From the NCBI GenBank assembly GCA_031273645.1, contig JAISRM010000250.1, positions 1-5,249 on the forward strand: a stretch of DNA of 5,249 bases, given 5' to 3'. This DNA is from Endomicrobium sp. Its GTDB lineage: Bacteria; Elusimicrobiota; Endomicrobiia; Endomicrobiales; Endomicrobiaceae. Position numbers and translations under genes: made by a program. The notes below the pieces were generated by a model. That model had not been told where the DNA came from, searched no databases, and worked only from the letters and a program-made list of their open reading frames with translations. Of this stretch, positions 1 through 4,604 are shown piece by piece (within the stretch, counting starts at the first letter, position 1; every line of letters starts with the position of its first letter).

Positions 1-96
1 AACCTCTACCGCTTGCCTTTTTAAAATACCTGTTTCATACTTGCATAGTATTTCTTTTACCTGCTCACTGCTGAATTTCTTGTGTATTTGCCTCAT
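1..96 (-). CDS. Transposase, N-terminal fragment (window-truncated)
   Basis: Thirty-two codons are visible on the minus strand, starting at the ATG complementary to 94-96 and running off the left edge without a stop. A good Shine-Dalgarno GGGAGG (complement of 105-110) lies 8 nt upstream, which fixes the start. The peptide begins MRQIHKKFSSEQVKEIL and continues with charged and aliphatic residues typical of the N-terminal helix-turn-helix of integrase-type (DDE) transposases. Its position directly inside an IS-like end with repeated motifs supports this reading. The catalytic domain is not in the window, so I do not assign an IS family. It is truncated by the window edge, not necessarily in the genome. 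The alternative is another short HTH protein, but the flanking repeats make a transposase more likely. Confidence 0.6.
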   Translation of the reverse strand, partial: MRQIHKKFSSEQVKEILCKYETGILKRQAVEV

Positions 97-131
97 ACTT
101 TAATCCTCCCTTTTATTGCAGATTAAAGTAT
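95..131 (-). promoter_or_regulatory. Hairpin overlapping the transposase start codon
   Basis: An 11-bp perfect inverted repeat (95-105 with 121-131) encloses a 15-nt loop. In the minus-strand transcript the 3' arm covers the first two bases of the AUG, and the Shine-Dalgarno GGGAGG lies in the loop and the base of the stem. Folding could therefore hide the translation start. Comparable structures in IS10 and IS50 limit transposase synthesis from transcripts that read in from outside. The inverted repeat is seen directly; the regulatory role is inferred. Confidence 0.5.
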
Positions 132-137
132 TTTACA

Positions 138-160
138 CAGTCCGATTTTAACTTTGGATT
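138..160. repeat. IS subterminal direct repeat, inner copy
   Basis: This 23-bp unit starts CAGTCCGATTTTAA and ends TTTGGATT. It repeats at 172-194 with one mismatch (C152 against T186), giving a 34-bp period, slightly more than three helical turns. Such spacing would place two protein-binding sites on nearly the same face of the DNA. A transposase-binding site is the likeliest role. Confidence 0.75.
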
Positions 161-171
161 CTTCCCATTAT

Positions 172-194
172 CAGTCCGATTTTAATTTTGGATT
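172..194. repeat. IS subterminal direct repeat, outer copy
   Basis: This is the second copy of the 23-bp unit at 138-160 and differs from it by one base. It directly abuts the presumed tip of the element (GACA, 195-198), so it probably forms the core of the terminal inverted repeat recognised by the transposase. The matching right end is not in the window. Confidence 0.75.
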
Positions 195-211
195 GACATC
201 AATTGTCAATC
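191..211. repeat. 8-bp inverted repeat at the IS tip
   Basis: GATTGACA (191-198) is followed, after the 5-nt spacer TCAAT, by its exact reverse complement TGTCAATC (204-211). The left arm is the tip of the IS; the right arm lies outside it and ends 4 nt before the -35 box of the tRNA promoter. It could be the remnant of a second, outward-facing IS tip, a target preference of the transposase, a small operator, or chance. Confidence 0.5.
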
Positions 212-214
212 AAT

Positions 215-243
215 TTGACAAAAAAAAATATTATTTGTATAAT
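215..243 (+). promoter_or_regulatory. Consensus sigma-70 promoter of the tRNA-fMet gene
   Basis: The -35 box TTGACA (215-220) and the -10 box TATAAT (238-243) are both perfect matches to the housekeeping sigma consensus, with the optimal 17-bp spacer, which is A-rich. Transcription would start near 250, giving a 5' leader of about 12 nt before the tRNA. Such strength suits a stable RNA gene. Confidence 0.92.
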
Positions 244-261
244 TCTCAAACAAAATTAAAT

Positions 262-335
<74 letters not shown>

Positions 336-344
336 TAATATCAG

Positions 345-369
345 CGACCTTGAAAAAGGTCGTTTTTTT
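345..369 (+). terminator. Intrinsic terminator after tRNA-fMet
   Basis: A 7-bp stem CGACCTT/AAGGTCG (345-351 with 356-362) closed by a GAAA tetraloop is followed at once by seven T residues (363-369). This is a canonical Rho-independent terminator and closes the single-gene tRNA transcription unit. Confidence 0.92.
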
Positions 370-386
370 ATTTGTTTTTGATAAAA

Positions 387-416
387 TTGACTCAAAGAAA
401 GCTTTATTTGTATAAT
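387..416 (+). promoter_or_regulatory. Sigma-70 promoter of the PHP-TPR-barrel operon
   Basis: TTGACT (387-392, five of six consensus bases) and TATAAT (411-416, perfect) are separated by 18 bp. Transcription would start near 422-423, about 20 nt before the ATG at 444. This placement argues against an in-frame ATG at 372, which lies upstream of the promoter. The 13 bases ending in the -10 box (404-416) are identical to those of the tRNA promoter (231-243). Confidence 0.85.
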
Positions 417-443
417 CTTAAAGATTTATACAGAGGCGGTTAT

Positions 444-1109
444 ATGATAGATTTGCATACCCATACTCTTTTTTCAGACGGAGCGCTGCTTCCCTCAGAG
501 CTCGTTTACAGAGCCAAATACAAGGGATATAAAGCGATCGCTATTACCGACCACGGAGATTATTCAAATATCGATTTTAACATACCAAGAATTATAAAAG
601 TATCCGAAATTTTAACGCGCCATTATGAGATACAGGTAATTCCCGGCGTAGAGCTTACTTACGTTCCTCCAAAACTTATAAAAGAAGCCGCGGCGGAATG
701 CAGAAAGCTTGGAGCCAAAATAATAGTTGTTCACGGCGAAACTACGGCAGAAACTGTTCCTCCGCAAACTAATCTTTACGCGCTTGAAGCAGGGATAGAT
801 ATTCTTGCTCATCCGGGACATTTGTCGGCAGAAGAAGCGTCGATTGCCGCAAAAAATGACGTGAAAATAGAGATCACGACGAGAAAAGGTCATAAAGCCA
901 CAAATGCAGAAGTTGCGGCTGCGGCCTTAAACGCCGGAGCAAAAATGGTGTTAAACACCGATACGCACGTTCCGGAAAATCTTTTTACGCGCGAGATTAT
1001 ACTGCAGACTCTTTCAGAGTCCGGTCTTCCTGCTCATTATTATGAAACAATGCTTCAAAATGCAAGAGAAATATTGAATAAATCGGGATACAAAGGAGTT
1101 TTAAAATGA
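444..1109 (+). CDS. PHP-domain metallohydrolase (histidinol-phosphatase-like)
   Basis: This 221-residue cytoplasmic protein is a complete single-domain member of the PHP superfamily, which holds a tri-metal site and hydrolyses phosphoesters. All expected ligand motifs are visible in order: H5 and H7 (LHTH), D12 (SDG), H37 (TDH), E70 (PGVE), H97 (VVHGE), H123 (AHPG), and D173 with H175 (NTDTH). It resembles proteins annotated as 'histidinol phosphate phosphatase domain-containing'. No his genes are nearby, so a role in histidine synthesis is unproven, and another small phosphorylated substrate is possible. I chose the start at 444 because GAGG (433-436) lies 7 nt upstream, the promoter lies at 387-416, and the conserved HxH motif follows at once. 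The in-frame ATG at 372 would add 24 residues unlike the family. The stop overlaps the next start (ATGA, 1106-1109), indicating coupled translation. Confidence 0.92.
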   Translation: MIDLHTHTLFSDGALLPSELVYRAKYKGYKAIAITDHGDYSNIDFNIPRIIKVSEILTRHYEIQVIPGVELTYVPPKLIKEAAAECRKLGAKIIVVHGETTAETVPPQTNLYALEAGIDILAHPGHLSAEEASIAAKNDVKIEITTRKGHKATNAEVAAAALNAGAKMVLNTDTHVPENLFTREIILQTLSESGLPAHYYETMLQNAREILNKSGYKGVLK

Positions 1110-1756
1110 GAAGCGCTTCATATTCGCCAAAAGAATCAAAGGCTGAAAAATTTGGAAATTTTGTGGCAAAACAGATACGGGAAAATAAAACAAGATTTCT
1201 TACCATTATAGGTTTTGTTATAGGGCTTTTGTTTTTTTCAATATTTATATATATGCGTTTTCAGACGATAGAATCCAGCGCTTCAGACAGGCTGTCGGCG
1301 GCTTATATGTTTTTTGCCTCCGGAGACAGAAATCAGGCTTTAAGTTATCTAAACGACACTATTTCTCTTTTTCCTAAAACGCCGTCGGCTTATCAGGCAA
1401 GACTTGTTGCGGGAGATTATTTTATTGAAGAAAGCAAATACGACGAGGCTCTTCCCTATTTACAGACTGCTTATGAAAAAGCAAAACCCGAAAATATGCG
1501 CCCGCTTGCTCTTGTGAGAATAATATATCTCTACGATCTGAAAAAAGATTACGAGAAAGCGATATTATATTCAAACGAGTTTATAAATAAATACGACGGG
1601 AATTACCTTATAAAAGACGTATATATGAATCTTGCCCGGTTTTATATTCTTTCAGGATTGCCCGAAGACGCAAAACGTATTTATAACGACGTTTTGATAA
1701 AATTTCCCGCTACAAACGAAGCCGCTAAGGCCGAAGAAAATTTAAAAAACTTTTAA
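1106..1756 (+). CDS. Single-pass membrane protein with TPR repeats
   Basis: The 216-residue product has a basic, soluble N-terminus (1-30), one transmembrane segment (about 31-50) with lysine and arginine on its N-terminal side, and a C-terminal domain of about four helix-turn-helix TPR-like repeats (roughly 64-90, 95-128, 133-164, 170-202). The recurring pattern of Y/F, G/S, A-L and a closing P (for example GDRNQALSYLNDTISLFP) is typical of TPRs. By the positive-inside rule the repeats face the periplasm, where TPR domains bind partner proteins. The layout recalls YfgM-type proteins and other envelope-assembly scaffolds, but no specific family can be assigned by eye. The ATG overlaps the preceding stop by four bases and has AAAGGAG (1092-1098) 7 nt upstream. 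The secreted barrel gene downstream is compatible with an envelope role. No partner is known. Confidence 0.85.
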   Translation: MRSASYSPKESKAEKFGNFVAKQIRENKTRFLTIIGFVIGLLFFSIFIYMRFQTIESSASDRLSAAYMFFASGDRNQALSYLNDTISLFPKTPSAYQARLVAGDYFIEESKYDEALPYLQTAYEKAKPENMRPLALVRIIYLYDLKKDYEKAILYSNEFINKYDGNYLIKDVYMNLARFYILSGLPEDAKRIYNDVLIKFPATNEAAKAEENLKNF

Positions 1757-1774
1757 TTTACGGAGGCGCGCATT

Positions 1775-2302
1775 ATGAGAAGAATATTAGTTTTATTTCT
1801 ATGCTCGGCATTGTTTCCCGCAGCCGTTTTTGGAGCGGCAGGATCTGCTTCAAAATATTTTAAACCCGGCGACAACGGAGGCGAAACGGCCGTAGGTTAT
1901 TCAATTAACGCCTCAGGCGGCGCTTTAGCCGTAAACAGCGCGGCCGCAAGGTTTGCTTTAGACGGCGTTTTATCAATAGAAGGAACTTTCGGTTTTGCGA
2001 CCGGCGACGGAACTGATTTTTTTATAGTCGGAGGAAAAGCGATATACGTGTTAAAAAAATATCCGAGCTTTAATGTTTATGGCGCCGGAGGTCTTAATAT
2101 CGGCTACGAAGCTCCCGATGCGGGCGGTTCGTCGGTTTTAATAGGACCATACGTCGGCTGCGGAGTCGAATATTTTATAGCTTTAAATTTGTCTTTTTCG
2201 GCTGAATTCGGGGTCGCGGCGTATTTTGGAAACGATTACAGCAGGTTTGCAACGTACGGAGAATGCATATCAAATCTCGGGATAAGATATTATCTTGATT
2301 GA
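1775..2302 (+). CDS. Small secreted protein, probable outer-membrane beta-barrel
   Basis: The 175-residue precursor starts with a clear signal peptide: two arginines, a hydrophobic core (about 4-17) and a probable cleavage site after VFG (residue 20). The mature part (about 155 residues) alternates polar and hydrophobic residues and is rich in glycine and aromatics, for example the strand-like stretches around 82-92, 98-110, 120-134 and 137-150. It ends in the strand-like LGIRYYLD. Size and texture fit an eight-stranded barrel of the OmpA-like, OmpW-like or opacity type, but the C-terminus lacks the classical terminal phenylalanine. C10 in the signal peptide is not in a good lipobox, so a lipoprotein is unlikely. 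Start evidence: GGAGG (1762-1766) 8 nt before the ATG. The 18-nt gap to the TPR gene and the terminator after it make this the last gene of the operon. Specific function unknown. Confidence 0.8.
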   Translation: MRRILVLFLCSALFPAAVFGAAGSASKYFKPGDNGGETAVGYSINASGGALAVNSAAARFALDGVLSIEGTFGFATGDGTDFFIVGGKAIYVLKKYPSFNVYGAGGLNIGYEAPDAGGSSVLIGPYVGCGVEYFIALNLSFSAEFGVAAYFGNDYSRFATYGECISNLGIRYYLD

Positions 2303-2320
2303 TTAATAAGCTTGCGCTTT

Positions 2321-2354
2321 AAAAGACCGGCCGTTTTAATAGGCCGGTCTTTTT
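2321..2354 (+). terminator. Strong intrinsic terminator closing the three-gene operon
   Basis: A perfect 12-bp stem (AAAAGACCGGCC, 2321-2332, with 2342-2353) encloses a 9-nt loop and ends in a T-run. Because the stem begins with A4 and ends with T4 it could also work on the opposite strand, but no minus-strand gene needs it. It separates the operon from the gene starting at 2390. Confidence 0.93.
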
Positions 2355-2381
2355 GTATTTATCGTTGAAAAATAGTATAAT
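2353..2381 (+). promoter_or_regulatory. Promoter placed for a leaderless or near-leaderless mRNA
   Basis: A perfect -10 box TATAAT lies at 2376-2381, only 8 nt before the ATG at 2390. The best -35 candidate with a 17-bp spacer is TTGTAT (2353-2358), a weak three-of-six match that touches the upstream terminator. The usual start-site distance puts the first transcribed base at or within a few bases of A2390 (A2386 is the other purine). No Shine-Dalgarno-like motif is present between 2355 and 2389, unlike every other gene here. Confidence 0.6.
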
Positions 2382-2389
2382 TCTTACTC

Positions 2390-3955
2390 ATGAAAATCAA
2401 AATTGCATTTATCATTTTCTTCATTTTTTCAGCCGGAGTTTTTATCCAAACTGCTGAAGCGGCCGAGATTAATAATAATATTGATTCCAAGCAGGCAAAA
2501 ACTCAAGAAAAAGAGAATAAGCTTAAAGAAAAACTGCTTAGAAAGCAAAAAAAAGAGTCTGAAAAAAAATTGCGCCAAGAACAAAAATCTCTTGAAGCGC
2601 AAAAAAAAGCGCAGGAAGAAGATGCCGCAAGACAGCTTGAGGAACTTGTAAAAAAAGAAAAACTGCGTCAAAAAGAAGAGAGAAAAAAAGAGCTGCAAAA
2701 ATTGAGAGACTCTCTGGCGGGAATTGTGTCTTTGTCGGTTGACTACGATATGAAATTCAGGGGAGCGTTTTATTCAAACACCGATTATACTTCTGCAAAC
2801 AAGCGTTCGTCCGACGCATATTTGCAATACTTAAGTTTAAACATTATCGGAAAATTTGACGGAAAAATAGAAATGGCTTCAAAAATTTCTTCATACGGTT
2901 TTTCGGGAAAATTCTATCCGTCTTTTGCAATGCCTTATGAAAGAAATGATTTCTCGGCTTTTCTTGAAACGGCTTTTATAAAATATAAAGACAATATCAA
3001 TTATAATACGTCTTATTGCGTTACTGTCGGAAAACAGGCGTTTTCGGTAGGAGACGGGCTGATATTTGACGCAAACAACAACGGAATGCTTGGCGCAAGA
3101 GGCGCGTTAGATTTTTCAAATCTCTTTTCTATAGATTTATTTGCCGCAAAAGACAATAATAAGGATTTCAATATTTACGGGGCGGCGCTTGCAATAAAAA
3201 CCGGCGCATTAATTGAAATAGGGCTTTATCAGGAAAAAAACAATACGGGCTACGAATATTCAAAAGGCATTTACGTCCAAGATCCCGCGTTTAAAATAAA
3301 TTATGATAACAAAACTTTTTACGATTTCAGAATTACCGGCGGCAATCAGAAGTATAAATACAAAATAGAAGCTGCTCGTCAGACGGGAGAACTTGTCAAA
3401 AGTTCTTTTTCCGCAGTGGAATACGACGCTTATTCGTTTGTTTTTGAAGGTTCGTGGAAAGGTAAAATATTAAACAAACTTAATGCCGGAGCCGCTTTGC
3501 TTTTTTCTTATGCCGGAGCCGACAATGAAAATGCTTTTAATCCTACTTTTACAAAAAGATACGACGGCGCTCAAAGAACCGGATACGGAACTCTTTTTGC
3601 CGCAACAGCGTCTGATTCGTTTCTGACTCTTCCGCGCGGATATTACGGCATTAATACTTTTGCAGTAAAATTTGAGGCGTTTCCTATGCCTTCCCTGCAG
3701 TCAGGAGCCGGAGTATTTTTATATTCTGCCTCAGATGCTCCGGCAAATGCTTACGTTAGCTCAATTGACGAAATATACGGGGCAAAAGGATCTTTGGGCA
3801 ATGAAATAGATTTTTTTATAAAATATATTTGCGGCGATTATTTTGACGTTACGTTTGATTTTGCGCTTTATACTCCGCCTGACGACAAACGCGGAATATT
3901 TGCAAATACCGAAGCCTCTTATTTATTTCAGATAGGAATATCTTCAAAATTTTAA
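2390..3955 (+). CDS. Secreted protein with long charged helix and outer-membrane porin-like barrel
   Basis: The 521-residue precursor has a typical signal peptide (basic KIK, hydrophobic core 5-19, cleavage probably after A24 or A25). Residues about 34-109 are almost entirely K, E, Q, R, L and A, giving a long coiled coil or single alpha helix of roughly 11 nm. The rest (about 112-521) alternates amphipathic strands and polar turns, with many aromatics at strand ends, and finishes ...LFQIGISSKF with a terminal phenylalanine. That is the signature recognised by the barrel-assembly (BAM) machinery. About 400 residues would suit a barrel of some 16-18 strands, as in porins and alginate-export-like channels; no family or substrate can be named. 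The helix would lie in the periplasm and could reach peptidoglycan or the inner membrane. The start is fixed by the signal peptide although no ribosome-binding site precedes it. It forms its own transcription unit. Short A8 tracts occur in the helix-coding part. Confidence 0.85.
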   Translation: MKIKIAFIIFFIFSAGVFIQTAEAAEINNNIDSKQAKTQEKENKLKEKLLRKQKKESEKKLRQEQKSLEAQKKAQEEDAARQLEELVKKEKLRQKEERKKELQKLRDSLAGIVSLSVDYDMKFRGAFYSNTDYTSANKRSSDAYLQYLSLNIIGKFDGKIEMASKISSYGFSGKFYPSFAMPYERNDFSAFLETAFIKYKDNINYNTSYCVTVGKQAFSVGDGLIFDANNNGMLGARGALDFSNLFSIDLFAAKDNNKDFNIYGAALAIKTGALIEIGLYQEKNNTGYEYSKGIYVQDPAFKINYDNKTFYDFRITGGNQKYKYKIEAARQTGELVKSSFSAVEYDAYSFVFEGSWKGKILNKLNAGAALLFSYAGADNENAFNPTFTKRYDGAQRTGYGTLFAATASDSFLTLPRGYYGINTFAVKFEAFPMPSLQSGAGVFLYSASDAPANAYVSSIDEIYGAKGSLGNEIDFFIKYICGDYFDVTFDFALYTPPDDKRGIFANTEASYLFQIGISSKF

Positions 3956-4003
3956 AACGTTATAAAAATAAAAAGGCAACGAAAGCAAAGGTCGTCATTC
4001 CCG

Positions 4004-4020
4004 CAGACTTCGTCTGTTTT
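4004..4020 (+). terminator. Possible weak terminator after the barrel gene
   Basis: The hairpin CAGAC-TTC-GTCTG (4004-4016) is followed by TTTT (4017-4020), about 50 nt after the stop of the barrel gene. The stem is only 5 bp and the T-run is short, and the same sequence recurs at 4342-4358 as part of a dispersed repeat. Termination here is plausible but unproven. No better terminator follows the barrel gene. Confidence 0.35.
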
Positions 4021-4096
4021 GTGGAATACATACTGTATCTATTTTGTCATTCGTTTTTCAAGGTCTGTCATTCCCATGAAAATGGGAATCCACGTT
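4004..4096. repeat. Hairpin repeat module 1, copy a
   Basis: This copy contains three small palindromes in a row: CAGAC-TTC-GTCTG (4004-4016), ATACA-TAC-TGTAT (4026-4038) and ATTCCCAT-GAAA-ATGGGAAT (4070-4089). The second copy at 4342-4423 has the same order. The last 34 bp of each copy (4063-4096 and 4390-4423) differ by one base. The copies differ by an 11-bp length change in the middle. Confidence 0.85.
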
Positions 4097-4176
4097 GCTG
4101 TTTATAAAATTATATTTTCTTCATATTATTCAAATAAAGTCGGAAGAACTTATATTTTTTTAAACGTGGATTCCCA
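4083..4176. repeat. 14-bp inverted repeat linking module 1a and module 2a
   Basis: TGGGAATCCACGTT (4083-4096) has its exact reverse complement at 4163-4176, with 66 bp of AT-rich sequence between. This gives the stretch the outline of a small MITE-like element with the two modules as its arms. GTCATTCCC at 4067-4075 and GGGAATGAC at 4232-4240 form an outer inverted pair. Confidence 0.75.
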
Positions 4177-4242
4177 CCCGATAGAAACATTCGGGCGCAG
4201 GCTGCTGAGGAAGAACAAATATTAAAAACGCGGGAATGACAA
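4167..4242. repeat. 76-bp repeat module 2, copy a
   Basis: This unit starts TGGATTCCCACCCGA and ends CGCGGGAATGACAA. It contains the hairpin CCCGA/TCGGG (4177-4181 with 4191-4195), and its ends carry complementary TTCCC and GGGAA. It matches 4254-4329 with seven mismatches over 76 bp, at a fixed 87-bp offset. Confidence 0.9.
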
Positions 4243-4253
4243 CACTGAGGGAA

Positions 4254-4329
4254 TGGATTCCCACCCGATAAAAACACTCGGGCGCAGGTTGCTTAGGAAG
4301 AAAGAATATTAAAAACGCGGCAATGACAA
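4254..4329. repeat. 76-bp repeat module 2, copy b
   Basis: Direct copy of 4167-4242 at an 87-bp offset, without gaps. The internal hairpin is kept (CCCGA 4264-4268, TCGGG 4278-4282). The final GGGAATGAC has decayed to GGCAATGAC. A further 14-bp match to this decayed end (CGGCAATGACAAAC, 4318-4331) recurs at 4507-4520. Confidence 0.9.
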
Positions 4330-4341
4330 ACTGAAAGACGA

Positions 4342-4423
4342 CAGACTTCGTCTGTTTTATGGGACACAGACAGTGTCTGTTTTGTTTGTGTCTGTCATTC
4401 CCATGAAAATGGGAATCCATGTT
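4342..4423. repeat. Hairpin repeat module 1, copy b
   Basis: Second copy of the module at 4004-4096, in the same orientation. It starts with the identical hairpin CAGAC-TTC-GTCTG (4342-4354) and a T4 run. A middle palindrome of different sequence follows (GACAC-AGACA-GTGTC, 4363-4377, with an alternative ACAGAC/GTCTGT pairing at 4366-4380). It ends with the same 8-bp stem and GAAA loop (4397-4416). Confidence 0.85.
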
Positions 4424-4456
4424 TAATATTAATATAGTCTCTAACATTATTTCTTT

Positions 4457-4482
4457 TCAGCCTTCGGCTGAGAGAATTTTTT
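4457..4482 (+). terminator. TTC-loop hairpin with downstream T-run
   Basis: A 6-bp stem TCAGCC-TTC-GGCTGA (4457-4471) is followed after five bases by six T residues (4477-4482). The loop and the CAGnC/GnCTG scheme resemble the CAGAC-TTC-GTCTG hairpins of module 1, so it may be a related repeat. The gap before the T-run weakens a terminator reading. Confidence 0.35.
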
Positions 4483-4506
4483 AGTAAACTTAGATTCAAG
4501 CTTTTA

Positions 4507-4520
4507 CGGCAATGACAAAC
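4507..4520. repeat. Third, partial copy of the repeat end
   Basis: CGGCAATGACAAAC is identical to 4318-4331, the end of module 2b. The remainder of the module is not recognisable here, so this looks like a remnant or a minimal copy. It marks the right limit of the repeat-rich region. Confidence 0.6.
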
Positions 4521-4604
4521 ATATTTTAAAAACTGTTTTACGGATATTCGTTTTTGCGCGTCGTTACGCCGCCGATTTTTAAAAATTTATTTCGGGGAAG
4601 GAAT

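Larger units (their letters stand above)
1..198 (-). mobile_element. Insertion sequence end, continuing beyond the left edge of the window
   Basis: This stretch has the layout of one terminus of an insertion sequence: a minus-strand transposase start at 96, an untranslated lead-in, and two near-identical direct repeats (138-160 and 172-194) next to the presumed tip. On the minus strand the tip would read TGTCAATCC, placing the outer boundary near 198. Repeated transposase-binding motifs inside an IS end are known from several IS families. The boundary is inferred, because the opposite end and any target-site duplication lie outside the window. The element sits only about 60 bp upstream of a tRNA gene. 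Confidence 0.6.
3956..4604. other. Gene-free region filled with palindromic repeat modules
   Basis: No credible gene occurs here. The short open frames present (4019-4225 plus strand, 4160-4447 minus strand) lack ribosome-binding sites and are translations of repeats. The region holds two copies of a hairpin module (4004-4096, 4342-4423), two copies of a 76-bp module (4167-4242, 4254-4329), an AT-rich unique stretch (4097-4162), a separate TTC-loop hairpin (4457-4471) and a short extra copy of a repeat end (4507-4520). From 4521 to 4590 I see nothing clear, including no confident promoter for the downstream gene. Confidence 0.85.

Noticed and set aside
372..443. In-frame upstream extension of the PHP gene starting at the ATG at 372
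   Set aside because: A good promoter (387-416) lies inside the extension, a Shine-Dalgarno site precedes the ATG at 444, and the family's conserved HxH motif normally sits near the N-terminus.
612..1206. Minus-strand open frames opposite the PHP and TPR genes
   Set aside because: They lie antisense to well-supported coding sequences with conserved motifs and show no family features or start signals of their own.
2403..2698. Alternative frames over the helix-coding region, including a phenylalanine-rich minus-strand frame
   Set aside because: They are shadows of the lysine- and glutamate-rich true frame. Their one-sided composition simply mirrors A-rich codons.
4083..4176. Integron attC-like site because of paired inverted arms
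   Set aside because: The arms lack the paired core sites expected of attC, and no integrase or cassette gene is nearby.
4019..4225. Plus-strand open frame of 68 codons
   Set aside because: It starts inside a repeat hairpin, has no Shine-Dalgarno site, and its VIPMKMGIH segment is the familiar translation of an intergenic palindrome.
4004..4423. CRISPR array suggested by repeated hairpins
   Set aside because: There are only two copies of each module, with unequal and repeat-derived sequence between them. There are no regular spacers and no cas genes.
4160..4447. Minus-strand open frame of 95 codons
   Set aside because: It is a translation of the palindromic repeats: the peptide repeats itself (PAPECFYRVGIH twice) and contains the well-known spurious MDSHFHGND-type string. 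It has no ribosome-binding site.
4521..4590. Promoter for the GH57 gene
   Set aside because: I found no pair of -35 and -10 boxes with acceptable match and spacing. The gene may be read from further upstream or use a weak promoter.
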